Assembly (NCBI RefSeq): GCF_020535565.1
Contig: NZ_CP084758.1
Location: 1 to 64,000 of the forward strand
Length of the DNA stretch: 64,000 nt
DNA from: Shinella sp. XGS7
GTDB taxonomy: Bacteria; Pseudomonadota; Gammaproteobacteria; Burkholderiales; Burkholderiaceae_C
Direction: 5' to 3'
Positions 1-8,978 of this stretch are shown piece by piece (position 1 is the stretch's first letter; every line of letters starts with the position of its first letter). Below the pieces are notes generated by a model. It did not search any database, had not been told where the DNA came from, and worked only from the letters and a program-made list of their open reading frames with translations. Made by a program: the position numbers and the translations under genes.

Positions 1-709
1 TCAACATGGGCTTCATTTGCAGCGTCGACAACTTTGTTCCGCGTCGACTTGATTTGCGTCCCTGAATTCAGAAACTCAGCAATCGCATCTTCTTCCCGGT
101 CGGCCCCGCTAGTCCACAGGCCTGAGTCCAGATGCCATTTCGCCGTGCAGGATATTCAAGTTAGAAAATTGAGCGATTGGAATATCGCCCTCCGGTTAAG
201 CCGGGGCGTAAACCTCTGGCTCAGCCCCCGAAGAAAGCACTAGAGAGGATCCTTTCAAGGAGCCATACGTTGACAAGCGTACCCTTTGCTTGGGCCGGGG
301 CCAAGTAGTACCCGGCGGCGCTTGCAGAATTATCAGCCATATAGATCCATGGCGACTTTTTATAGACCTCGCAGCCAGCCACATGGGAACAGCCCCCATA
401 GGATTTCCCAATCACCTACCAGCCCAGAACCGCGTCGCATAGGTGTTTTCACCAGACCACTTAAGCATCGGCACGTGACCAAGCTACTGTATTAATTCGC
501 CAAGTATCCTCAGCGCAAACAAATTACCACCCCTCTGAAACAAACAAAGGGGGAATTAACCGTCAAGCGGTTTGCACCATCACGCTGTGGCAAAACCATC
601 TTTTCAATTTTCTAAAGAAGGGCGCCCGACTGAGAAGGCAGGCACTAATTGCAAGCATGCGGGAAGACGCCATACGATAAGTTACCTCGCCAAACCTCGC
701 GCAACTACC
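1..709. other. Left edge of island, no confident gene
   Basis: This stretch is visibly less GC-rich than the rest of the window and contains no reading frame I can assign. A 64-codon reverse frame at 221-415 starts at a GTG directly after a stop and could be a remnant, but nothing supports it. The repeated word GCGTCGAC occurs near 23 and 42. I looked here for copies of the right-end repeats (34851-34888) and found only loose resemblances, so the left transposon end is not placed. Confidence 0.4.
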
Positions 710-1024
710 GTGAACATTGCCCCCCCCGCCGATACCGAACTAGTGATTCGCCACGAGGTCGAGCGGACTTTGATGGATCGGCACGGCCCATTGGTTGGCG
801 GACTAGATCTCAGCCGAGCTCTGGGCTACCCCACCGCCGCTGCGTTTCGTCAGGCCCTAATACGGAACTCCGTTCCGGTTCGTGTGTTCAGCATCCCGAA
901 TCGTCGCGGCCGATTCGCACTCACCCGTGATGTCGCCGAGTGGTTGGCCGCCTGCCGAGCATCTACCAACTGGGACGCCAGCAGGGGGACTGATGCCCAG
1001 GAGAAGGAACCCACCGCTGGCTGA
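710..1024 (+). CDS. Small putative DNA-binding protein upstream of tnsA
   Basis: I do not recognise a named family. From a GTG at 710 the product is about 104 aa; the same frame stays open back to an ATG at 572, so the start is uncertain and neither has a clear ribosome-binding site. The core has alternating predicted helices, a segment LGYPTAAAFRQAL followed by basic RRGRF and a VAEWLA helix, which resembles short helix-turn-helix or excisionase-like proteins. It lies between the island edge and tnsA, where a transposon-linked regulator would fit. Function is inferred from position and composition only. Confidence 0.4.
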   Translation: MNIAPPADTELVIRHEVERTLMDRHGPLVGGLDLSRALGYPTAAAFRQALIRNSVPVRVFSIPNRRGRFALTRDVAEWLAACRASTNWDASRGTDAQEKEPTAG

Positions 1025-1120
1025 CCCGCGGGGCATCCGATCCTTCACAGGCCCGGTCCCACAGATATTGCGGCTGATTGCAAGCGAAAGGAGCGCTATC
1101 GACTAAGCCACAAAAACGAA

Positions 1121-1148
1121 CGGCGCAAGGCCTAGGAACCTTGCGCCG
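1121..1148. repeat. Perfect 10-bp inverted repeat between small ORF and tnsA
   Basis: CGGCGCAAGG (1121-1130) and CCTTGCGCCG (1139-1148) form a perfect stem with an 8-nt loop. No T-run follows, so it is not a canonical intrinsic terminator. It could reduce read-through from the upstream small gene or be a protein-binding site near the transposon end. Confidence 0.5.
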
Positions 1149-1287
1149 CCGATGCCGGGATTTGACCCGACTGACCATATAGCGCGTTCAGTCTACTGCG
1201 CCTTTTCTGGCGCCGTCAATCCCCGCTCGCCCATACCTTTTGGAATCAGCCCGCATCACGTTTATGGGGTGCGGCAGGGGAAAACTC

Positions 1288-2181
1288 ATGCGTACAACCA
1301 AGCGATTCACGCCAGCCGTGCTGCGTCGCTTCGTCCATCAAGGACGAGGTACCGGGATCTTCGACGCCTACAAGGCCTGGCACCAGGTCTCGCGTGGTGA
1401 TCCGGCCAGCCGGGGCCGGTCCCACATCCAGCTATTGAAGGGGCAGCAACTCGATTACCTCAGCGATGGTGAATGGGTCGTCGGCCTCTTCTCGGCGATG
1501 GTGCCTGGCCTGCTAGACCTGCGTCCGCAGTTTCCTCTCTCGCTTGAGCCCGCTCAGCACGAGCTCGCGGCCTACTCGGCAAACTTCACCAACGCCTGGG
1601 CCCCGGGAACGCGGGAACTCGCTCGTCGCCTAGGCATCGTGCATCCGGTGGTTCGCGGGCATTCCGAGAAAGCAGATTGGGTGCCGTCGACGGACCTGCT
1701 GCTCACGGTAGCGTCAGAGCGCGGCCCGTTGCTCTTGGCCATCTCAGCCAAGCCCAACAACGACTGGCGGACTCCGCGTCAGCTCGAGCTTCTCTCCCTC
1801 GAGCAGGCCTATTGGCGAGCGAGGGAAGTCGACTGGCTCCTCATCACGCCCGACGAATACCGCAAGGCTGTCGGGTTAACGCTACGCCGAACAGCCCAAT
1901 GGGCATTGGGGCCAAGCGCCAGCGACAAGGACCTTCGCACCGCCGTAGCTGTCGCACACAAGCTTCAGTCCCGCTCTGAGCGCTTCGTGGTTGAGACCCT
2001 CGCGCATCTCCTCGGAGACATCGGTCGCGCGCAGAACGCCCTCTGGCAGGCAGTCTGGAGTGCACGACTTCCAGTTGATCTAGATCGCGGCTGGCGCACT
2101 CACCTCCCGCTGTGCTACTTGGATCTCGCTGCATTTCATGCCCAGAACCCGATTGTTTCGCGGAGGTCGGCATGGAACTGA
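1288..2181 (+). CDS. tnsA: TnsA-like transposon endonuclease
   Basis: TnsA makes the 5'-end nicks that, with TnsB, excise Tn7-like elements for cut-and-paste movement. From the ATG at 1288 (preceded by AGGGGA at good spacing) the product is 297 aa. The restriction-endonuclease-like catalytic set aligns with E. coli TnsA: E62 in DGEW, D136 in STDLLL, K155 in ISAKP. The flanking words GRGTG, GRSH, PQFPL and HPVVRG are also shared with Tn7 TnsA. The gene overlaps tnsB by 10 bp, so the two are probably translationally coupled. The open frame extends upstream to 1240, but the 1288 start has the better ribosome site. Confidence 0.92.
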   Translation: MRTTKRFTPAVLRRFVHQGRGTGIFDAYKAWHQVSRGDPASRGRSHIQLLKGQQLDYLSDGEWVVGLFSAMVPGLLDLRPQFPLSLEPAQHELAAYSANFTNAWAPGTRELARRLGIVHPVVRGHSEKADWVPSTDLLLTVASERGPLLLAISAKPNNDWRTPRQLELLSLEQAYWRAREVDWLLITPDEYRKAVGLTLRRTAQWALGPSASDKDLRTAVAVAHKLQSRSERFVVETLAHLLGDIGRAQNALWQAVWSARLPVDLDRGWRTHLPLCYLDLAAFHAQNPIVSRRSAWN

Positions 2182-4421
2182 TCCACAACCAGTTGTTTAA
2201 GATTTTGGAGCCCGAGAGTGGGGTCGTCTACGAGGCCGGCCTATACCGCGTCATCCTCAATGAGCGCGGGATGGGTAAGGTGGTCGCCGTACGCCTGGAT
2301 CCACCGGAGAAATCACCCGGACGCAAAGGTGGTCGCCGGCGTCTCCAGCAAACTCTCAAGGCTCGAAAGAAGCAGGCGCAACCGCTGGTCGGCGCCCTGA
2401 TTTGGATGGATGCCGAGGAGCTCAAGCGCCTTGACAGTGCCAACCTGCTATTGCCCATTGAGCTAGAACGAGATCCGGTGTGCTTCAAGCCGCTGGCGAA
2501 CGCCCGCCGGCAGAAGGAATACGAGCGTCGGATCGTCGCAATGGCCGGATTCCTCAACTTCCGACGCCTCCAGGACGGAATCATTGCGCATGGGGGGCTG
2601 AGCGGTCTTGTCGAGGACGCGATGTCAGTCGCGGGCGTTAGCCGAGCTTTCGTCTATCGACAATGGTCGAACCTCGCGCGATTCGGCATCAGCGAACTGA
2701 GCCTGTATCCTCGCCAGGACTTGTCCGGCGCGCCGGGCCAGCGCCGGTTCTGCAGCCCAAGCGGCAGGAAGAAGCCCGGCCCCAAGACGCTCGCCGAGCG
2801 CATCGCCAAGGCCTATGGCAAGCCCGCCGTCCCACTGCAGCCGGGCATGACAGAGGAATGGCAAGACCGCCTGCTCGCCGCCGACCGCAAGAATAAGGAA
2901 CCGACGCTAAGTCTGCGCGCGAGGTACGAGCGAGTTATCGAAACCGCCTTCGTACGCAATGTCAAACAGGTTGGCCGAGAACTCGTTCCTATCGAATTGA
3001 AAGAAGGCGACTACCCAAACTTCGCCCAGTTCAAGTGGCTGATCACAACACGCAAATCAGCACTCGAGCAAATTCAAGAGCAGACAACCAAGGGCCACTT
3101 TGATCGCGCACTGCGGGGCCTGACAGGCAAGAGCTGGATAGGTGTTGCTGGCCCAGGCCATACCTGGGCCATCGATTCGACAGTGGGGGACATCTACCTG
3201 CGGTCGTCGGTCAATCGCGCTTGGATCATTGGTCGGCCGATCGTCTACATCATTGTGGACGTTTGGTCGACAGCCGTTGTGGGGTTCTATGTTTGTCTGT
3301 CTGGCCCCAGCTGGACTTCAGCAAAGATCAGCCTGTTCAACGCTATCACCGATCCGCTGACGATGGGCTCTCTATGGGGCTATCAACCGCTGATCTCCTT
3401 GGCCCCTCACCCGACGCTCTGCTACTGCCTGATGTGCGATCGTGGCGAGTACCTGAGCGGTGCAGCCCGTCAGACATTGCTTGAGCTCAAGGCCAGCGGC
3501 AGCTACGCGCCACCGTACCGGCCGGATCTCAAGGGACTCGTCGAGGTCCTGCATCGGATCACCAAAGACCAACAGTTTCCTTTCATCCCCGGGGCTATTG
3601 ACTTCAGGCGGGAGGAGTACGAGTTGCGCCGCGTACGCATGGAAGACAGTGCCTACACGATGCCCGAGTACGTCGAGTACCTCCATGAGATCTTCTGGCG
3701 CTACAACCTGACCGCCGATCGCATACACAGATTGGACGCGCACATGATCGGAGAGGGGGTTTTTCCGAGCCCGGCTGGCTTGTGGCGCTATGGGCACCAG
3801 ATCGGCATCGGCTTTAGCCGATCAACGCCCACCGCCGATCTGATTCAGCAGCTGCTTCCTCAAACGCAGGGGCTTATCAAGAAGAACGGCGTGTACGTCG
3901 CCGGGCAATGCTACGAGCCTCCACAATTGCCTGGGCTCGACTGGACGACGAAAGCCCGGAATCTTGGATATCAGGAGATCTCGGCCCGCTACTACCCGGG
4001 TAGCGTTTCCCGCGTCTGGACTCCACACCCCTTAGATAAAGGCTTCCTCGAACTCAAGATCTCTGATCAGGCACGAGCCTCGTCCGAGCTCACATTCGAC
4101 GAGGTTGCCGACGCCTTTGCATACCAGAAGCTGAGCAAATCCAAGCAGGACCACGCCCGCCTTCTGATCCGCCTGGAGTCCATGCAACGCGAGGCTCGCC
4201 TGCGACGCAATGCCGTGGCAGCGACAGACGAGGCCATCTCTCGGGCCAAGGGAAAGTCGCCTTCGGCCACCCTCGCCCGCGAGATCGAGAAGTCCCTGGG
4301 CGTTGGTGCTCCAGAGGCAGGGGCCACCCCAGCGTCCTCGCCAACCTCCCACGAGGGCGAAGATGAGTACTTCGAGATCATGAACGACGTCCTGGCCGCG
4401 GCGAACAACCATGACGACTGA
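2172..4421 (+). CDS. tnsB: TnsB-like DDE transposase
   Basis: This is the rve-fold (Mu/retroviral integrase-like) transposase that binds the element ends and joins 3' ends to target DNA. From the ATG at 2172, which follows GGAGG and overlaps the tnsA stop, it is 749 aa. The catalytic triad is visible: D335 in AIDST, D423 in CDRGEY and E458 in KGLVEV, giving the classic 35-residue spacing between the second Asp and the Glu. The N-terminal 200 residues are rich in Arg/Lys and helix-forming, as expected for the end-binding domains. The C-terminal tail (about 690-749) is acidic and low-complexity, a plausible TnsC-contact region. tnsC starts 11 bp before its end. Confidence 0.93.
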   Translation: MELIHNQLFKILEPESGVVYEAGLYRVILNERGMGKVVAVRLDPPEKSPGRKGGRRRLQQTLKARKKQAQPLVGALIWMDAEELKRLDSANLLLPIELERDPVCFKPLANARRQKEYERRIVAMAGFLNFRRLQDGIIAHGGLSGLVEDAMSVAGVSRAFVYRQWSNLARFGISELSLYPRQDLSGAPGQRRFCSPSGRKKPGPKTLAERIAKAYGKPAVPLQPGMTEEWQDRLLAADRKNKEPTLSLRARYERVIETAFVRNVKQVGRELVPIELKEGDYPNFAQFKWLITTRKSALEQIQEQTTKGHFDRALRGLTGKSWIGVAGPGHTWAIDSTVGDIYLRSSVNRAWIIGRPIVYIIVDVWSTAVVGFYVCLSGPSWTSAKISLFNAITDPLTMGSLWGYQPLISLAPHPTLCYCLMCDRGEYLSGAARQTLLELKASGSYAPPYRPDLKGLVEVLHRITKDQQFPFIPGAIDFRREEYELRRVRMEDSAYTMPEYVEYLHEIFWRYNLTADRIHRLDAHMIGEGVFPSPAGLWRYGHQIGIGFSRSTPTADLIQQLLPQTQGLIKKNGVYVAGQCYEPPQLPGLDWTTKARNLGYQEISARYYPGSVSRVWTPHPLDKGFLELKISDQARASSELTFDEVADAFAYQKLSKSKQDHARLLIRLESMQREARLRRNAVAATDEAISRAKGKSPSATLAREIEKSLGVGAPEAGATPASSPTSHEGEDEYFEIMNDVLAAANNHDD

Positions 4422-5682
4422 CAGCCTTTTCGACGATCCGTATGACGGAAATCCGCTGGTCGCGGGCCTAGGCCCGCTGGTATCGCCCGCACTGGCGTTG
4501 ACTCAACTCACCAGCATGCCGCGGCCGCCAGGGGATGTTGCTGGCATACCCAAGCACGTTCGCCTGCACCACCTGATGCGGCTGACCGACTTACACATCC
4601 CGGCACCAGAGGAAGGTCGCTTGCGGCAAACCATCGACCTGATGCTGCGGCAAGGCTATCGATATCGCGACCCCAGGGATCCTCGATCATGGCGCCTCAT
4701 CAGTGGCGAGTGGCTGCCGACAGGCGCCCAGTGGCGTCCGGCTTCGGCCGCTGTGGTGGTCGGTCACAGCGGCGTCGGGAAGACCCAGTCGATCAGACGC
4801 AGCTTGTCGGCCTATCCGACGCAGTTGATCGCCCACAGCAGCTTCCCCCAGCTTGTGGGCGAGCATACCCAGGTCGTCTGGCAGTCGATTGACATTCCAC
4901 CTAGCGGCCGCTCTGGGGAGCTCGGAGCGGCTCTGATGCTCGCCTGGGACAACAGCACGGGTTGGGGGCGATTCAAAGAGTCAAGGCGACGGTCGAGGCG
5001 CGACGGCTCGCAGATGCTAGAGGAGTGGCGACAAGTAGCGCTCAGCCATCACCTCGGGATCCTGCACCTGGACGAGGTTCAAAACTTCTTCAAACTGGCC
5101 ACCCTCAAGAACCGTGCAAAACGTGGTGGAAATCCGGAAGCCCCCGAACTGAGCATCGTCGAGGACTTCTGCCTCAAGTGGCTCCTGGTGTTGATCAACA
5201 CGTGGCAGATTCCGGTTCTACTCTCCGGAACCCCGGACGGAGTCGGCGCGCTAACGCGACGATTCGCCAATGCTCAGCGGTTCTCGACATCGGGGTACCA
5301 CAGGTTCGAGCGGTTCGTTAGCAGCAGCGAGAAGGGTTTTCGGCAAGGGATATTGGCGCAGCTTGTTGAACACCAGTATGTGCAAAACAAGTTGCCCATG
5401 TCTGACGAACTCGCCGCGCTGGTCATCGAGCTTACAGCGGGCATCCCACGCATCATCATCGCTCTATGGATAGCGGCGCACCGCGTAGCGTTCTCGCGCA
5501 AGGATGACACGCTGACATTGGACGACCTCCGGCGTGCGGCATCGACCTACCTTGCACCGACACAACCAGCTGTCACGGCCCTCAACAGCAATTCGCCTCA
5601 TCTCATGGCACGCTACGAAGATCTGGTTCCGCGCGACGACGCCTTCTGGGGAAGCTTCTGGTCATCGATGGCGAGCCAATGA
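4411..5682 (+). CDS. tnsC: TnsC/TniB-like AAA+ transposition regulator
   Basis: This 423-aa AAA+ ATPase should link target selection by TniQ/TnsD proteins to the TnsA-TnsB transposase. Walker A is GHSGVGKT (residues 118-125) and Walker B is ILHLDE (218-223), followed by QNF as in TniB/TnsC proteins. The ATG at 4411 overlaps the tnsB stop (ACCATGACGACTGA), so tnsA, tnsB and tnsC form one tightly coupled operon. The N-terminal 50 residues resemble the TnsA/TnsB-interaction region only in position. Confidence 0.92.
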   Translation: MTTDSLFDDPYDGNPLVAGLGPLVSPALALTQLTSMPRPPGDVAGIPKHVRLHHLMRLTDLHIPAPEEGRLRQTIDLMLRQGYRYRDPRDPRSWRLISGEWLPTGAQWRPASAAVVVGHSGVGKTQSIRRSLSAYPTQLIAHSSFPQLVGEHTQVVWQSIDIPPSGRSGELGAALMLAWDNSTGWGRFKESRRRSRRDGSQMLEEWRQVALSHHLGILHLDEVQNFFKLATLKNRAKRGGNPEAPELSIVEDFCLKWLLVLINTWQIPVLLSGTPDGVGALTRRFANAQRFSTSGYHRFERFVSSSEKGFRQGILAQLVEHQYVQNKLPMSDELAALVIELTAGIPRIIIALWIAAHRVAFSRKDDTLTLDDLRRAASTYLAPTQPAVTALNSNSPHLMARYEDLVPRDDAFWGSFWSSMASQ

Positions 5683-5704
5683 GATATCTCAAGTAAGTTC
5701 GGAT

Positions 5705-6919
5705 TCAAGGGACGGTTCTGACCGTCGTCGGGCCGCACTGCCCGCGCAGCCAAGCTCCCTGATCCTTAGCGTTCAAATGGCTTGCGATGCCGGCTGGGGC
5801 CTTTTCCTTTGCGGCATCAGATGCTTTCATGGGTGTCAGGGAGGACCAGGATAAGACCTCGTCTCTCGGAATGGCGATCGCAGCGAGACGACGCGGTGTG
5901 TCGGCGGCCGGCCATACTCCGTCCCCGTCATATGGGGACAACTGTACGAAGAAGTGAGAGCCGATGCGAGAGCGCATATGCACAGGACAGGCAACGGCGA
6001 CACTAGCTTTGTCGCCTGAGGCGCAAACTGTGGTGCCGGCCGCGCTGTTCAACATCTCGCAGCCATCGCGGCTCAGGACAAGCGCGACCGGCGTGTCACC
6101 AAGACCCAGAGCCCTGACCGTGGCACGAACAAAGCCCATGCCGTTTTCGGCGACCAATAGCAGCACCAACAAACTGATGCTGCACGCCAGCAGCACCCGT
6201 TTCCACAGGGTGATGTGGCGGGCCAGACCCACGAACGCATTCGATAGGTAGCACCACGTGCACCAGATCACCATGGCGACGCTGAAGCTGCCAGCATCGG
6301 CGGAGCGCGAAAAGATCGCGTAGAGCGTTAACACCGAGGCCAACGCGGTCATCAGCCACACCGCGCTGTAACCAGCGAAGGTCGCTGCTCGTTCAAGCTG
6401 GACGCCACGAGGAACGGGCGTCGACGGCATGGCGGCTCTAGCATCGGAGCGATGCCGGGCGTACCACCAGCACAGTCCTGCTGCGACAGCGATCGTCATC
6501 CAGTAAATGAAGACGGAGGGCTTGCCCCAATCAAAGCTGAACCAGATCGCCAGCGCCACCGTGGCGAGCCAACCTGGCAGCGACAGCATCAGCACGCCCT
6601 TGACGGAGCGCACATCGCTGGTGACTGAGTTGTCCCCGGTCAGCGCCAACCCCGCACCGAATGCACAGCCCGTCAGCCCGAACGAAAAAAGAGAACCGAG
6701 CAGTGCCACGGCCATAAGGATGGCGCCCGCCCCTGCCAAATCCAACTCTGGGAACTGCCCCAGTTGGCAGAAGAAGGCGAGCAGAAGCAGGCCGCCGCTG
6801 ACGGAAACGACGGCGGTTGCCCATGCCAGGGGGTTCTCGGTAATGTGCTTGAACAGCCAGCTCGACGAGCTGTTTTCGCGACGGCGTCGACGCGGGGTCT
6901 GAATAGGGAGGGAAGACAA
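5705..6919 (-). CDS. Polytopic membrane protein of unknown function
   Basis: A 404-aa frame that converges tail-to-tail with tnsC (22 bp between them). About seven hydrophobic segments are visible at roughly residues 31-55, 60-92, 108-128, 135-152, 184-205, 213-232 and 240-262. A soluble tail of about 130 residues follows with two cysteines (DGCE, TTVCASG) and no recognisable motif. The N-terminus is strongly basic (RRRRR). The frame starts with TTG and has no good ribosome site, so the start is uncertain. I do not recognise the family; as the first cargo gene next to the transposition module it may be element-specific. Confidence 0.6.
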   Translation of the reverse strand: MSSLPIQTPRRRRRENSSSSWLFKHITENPLAWATAVVSVSGGLLLLAFFCQLGQFPELDLAGAGAILMAVALLGSLFSFGLTGCAFGAGLALTGDNSVTSDVRSVKGVLMLSLPGWLATVALAIWFSFDWGKPSVFIYWMTIAVAAGLCWWYARHRSDARAAMPSTPVPRGVQLERAATFAGYSAVWLMTALASVLTLYAIFSRSADAGSFSVAMVIWCTWCYLSNAFVGLARHITLWKRVLLACSISLLVLLLVAENGMGFVRATVRALGLGDTPVALVLSRDGCEMLNSAAGTTVCASGDKASVAVACPVHMRSRIGSHFFVQLSPYDGDGVWPAADTPRRLAAIAIPRDEVLSWSSLTPMKASDAAKEKAPAGIASHLNAKDQGAWLRGQCGPTTVRTVP

Positions 6920-7597
6920 GGGGAATCGACGGGTTGAGAAGTGGCCTGCGCGATCCTCCGCGCAGTTCTATCACTGGAAGTCGACGGTTGCTCGACGGAA
7001 CTTAAATCCGACTTCTCGAAGGCGCGCGGTGAAGCGGCAGCCGCGTTGGATCGGACCGATCTGACGCATGCTGCCGAGCGCAGTGACCCGCTCATCCAGC
7101 ACGCCAGAACTGCGGCTGCCCGCAGCATGCGCCCCTCTCCGACCCGAACAGGCAGGGGTTACTCCTTCCGGTCGTCCGAAGTGTGCGAGCTACTGGGGCC
7201 GTCGGCGGTGCCCGCACTTGCAGGTATCGGGCCTCACTGTCAGCCATCTCGAACACGCTGAATCAGATCGCCACCGGCCGTCCACCTGCGGGATAACCGC
7301 TCCACCCCGAAAAGATGGAGGAGGCGGGCCGGCTGGCTTTCGCGAATTGACAGGCCGCCCGCGGCCAGAAACCGCCGGACACCCACGAGGGGCTTCTCCG
7401 CAGCGATCTCGGTCGATCGGCGACGTGTGGCCCATGACCGGTCCATGGCGCGTTCCGATCACTGGGCCGCGGACCGGGTCAAAGATCTAACCGACCGGAC
7501 TCCGCGCTAGACCTGCCTTTAGGAGCCCGCAAACGGACCGAGTCGACTTCGCCATCAGTGAACCGCTCAGGGTTTCGCGGTGGCTCGATGGGTCAAA
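6920..7597. other. Gene-poor stretch between cargo genes
   Basis: Several short frames cross this interval on both strands, but all are rich in Arg, Pro, Ser and Gly in the way antisense or non-coding frames of GC-rich DNA are. None has a ribosome site or a recognisable motif. It borders an IS3-family remnant, so decayed insertion-sequence DNA is the most likely content. Confidence 0.4.
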
Positions 7598-7866
7598 TCA
7601 GGACGCCACCTTTGCGGTCTGACTGGTGAGTTGACTGCAGTAGTTTGCCTCGGCCTCACCCGGTGGGATGTAGCCCAGTGGGCCCATGAGGCGGTGGCTG
7701 TTGAACCAGGAGACCCAGGTGAAGGTCGCCAACTCGACGACCTCCCGGGTTTTCCAGTTGCGCCGGTGGATCACCTCGCACTTGTACAAACAGTTGATGG
7801 TCTCGGCCAGGGCGTTGTCGCAGGAGTCGCCCTTGCTGTCCACCGATGACTCGACGCGGGCACACA
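7598..7866 (-). pseudogene. IS3-family transposase OrfB, C-terminal remnant
   Basis: The reverse frame ending at 7598 carries the hallmark C-terminal part of IS3-group OrfB integrases: DSKGDSCDNALAETIN, then YKCEVIHRR, WVSWFNSHR and GYIPPGEAEANY. The conserved Glu of the DDE triad lies in ALAET. Everything N-terminal of about 7866 is missing, and the upstream part of the long open frame has no transposase similarity. It is therefore a truncated, inactive fragment. Confidence 0.8.
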
Positions 7867-8227
7867 TCGGAGAGGGCCAGGTACGGCTTTTGCGCTGTCG
7901 CGCAGCCTGAACACTGGCAGCAACCAATTGAGGTGGAGCACGCCCACGGCCACTTGAGCTTTCGCGTTGCCGACCTAGTCGCTCTGATGCCTGCGGCACA
8001 GCTCGCCGGCGCCGCTTCTCATGGGTGCACATGCGGGCGCCTCTGGCTACTACCGATGGAGCGCGTCGCAGTCGACCCCTAGGGCAGCCCATCTCGGGTT
8101 TGGTGCCCAGCCGAACCCCATGCACGGGCATCCTCAATTGATATGAGCAATGCTCGGAAATTCGGGTAAGCCCGTAGCTGACCGCAGGACGTCCACGTAA
8201 CCATGTTGCACTGAAGGGAGATACAAC
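7867..8227. other. Intergenic region before the 16-kb cargo operon
   Basis: I see no supportable gene. The segment joins the IS3 remnant to the start of the rightward cargo operon and presumably holds its promoter, although I cannot point to convincing -35/-10 elements. A good ribosome-binding site (AAGGGAGA) lies just before the ATG at 8228. Confidence 0.4.
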
Positions 8228-8884
8228 ATGCCGGACGCTCGGGACGAAATACTGGCCGAATGTGCTTTGGCCTTTAGCGCGAATGCGGAGGACTGCAACA
8301 AGTACCTCAAAGCCGCCTCGGCCCCATTCTTCGATCCCGACCTGTTCACCGGCCCCGGCATGAATGCCGATGCCATTGTGGCTTCGCTTCGGGCTTCCAA
8401 GCAATGGGCGCAGCTGGGCACTGTTCACGATGACGCCATCGCCAACGCGAAAGCGGGGCAGTTCGTGATCGCAGGCATGACCTCGGCCGAGCTCAAGAGC
8501 ACCAACGGCCATCTGGCTGTGGTCGTCGGCGACGACGGCCAGCTCTCGGGCACCGTCCGGGTTCCCATCTGCTACGCCGGCAGCCTCAATCCGGCGGCCC
8601 GGGTGCAACGCAAGCGTGTCTCCGAAACTTTCGGGGCGCAGGTCGCCCGCGACGGCAAGATCAGCTACTTTGCGCGCGCAGTGCAGACCCTGCCTGCCGT
8701 TGCCGCTGTCTCTCGCCTCGTGGACGATCTCCGCGGCGTGAATGTCCCCACCGTGGAGAGCCCGCTGATTCTCGCTGCGGCGACCGCCGCGGGCGCGAAG
8801 CGCAAAGCCGGCCGCAAGAAGCCTGACACCGAAAAAGGCCGCAAGGCGCCGCGCGATCGCAAGCAGACACAAGGCAAGCGATAG
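8228..8884 (+). CDS. Putative NlpC/P60- or CHAP-like cysteine amidase
   Basis: A 218-aa protein starting after a strong ribosome site. Its layout matches papain-like peptidoglycan amidases: a nucleophile motif DCNKYL with C23, then MNADAIVASL (45-54), then AKAGQFVIAGM (74-84) and the histidine motif NGHLAVVVG with H95. Such enzymes cut peptide stems of peptidoglycan. The C-terminal 30 residues are very Lys/Arg-rich. No signal peptide is visible, so access to the periplasm would need lysis, a dedicated transporter or another route. It is the first gene of a five-to-six-gene rightward block. The family assignment is my pattern match and has not been searched. Confidence 0.6.
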   Translation: MPDARDEILAECALAFSANAEDCNKYLKAASAPFFDPDLFTGPGMNADAIVASLRASKQWAQLGTVHDDAIANAKAGQFVIAGMTSAELKSTNGHLAVVVGDDGQLSGTVRVPICYAGSLNPAARVQRKRVSETFGAQVARDGKISYFARAVQTLPAVAAVSRLVDDLRGVNVPTVESPLILAAATAAGAKRKAGRKKPDTEKGRKAPRDRKQTQGKR

Positions 8885-8978
8885 CGACGGCCAGCCGCTT
8901 TCTAGTTTTCTACTCTCTCCTCGACGCAGCGCGGGAATGCGCCTCGCCGATCCATTCACTCACGCAGGAAGAACAACA

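Noticed and set aside
1141..1200. tRNA-like stretch on the reverse strand (GTCGGGTCAAATCCCGGC resembling a T-arm)
   Set aside because: The T-loop is one base short and no acceptor, D or anticodon stems of proper length can be drawn, so it is not called as a tRNA.
1..1287. Left transposon end with copies of the right-end repeats
   Set aside because: Only loose matches (near 48, 490 and 550) were found, without consistent spacing, orientation or a target duplication.
8000..8959. N-terminal part of the long reverse frame leading into the IS3 fragment
   Set aside because: It has no transposase similarity and lies opposite the well-supported amidase-like gene, so only 7598-7866 is kept.
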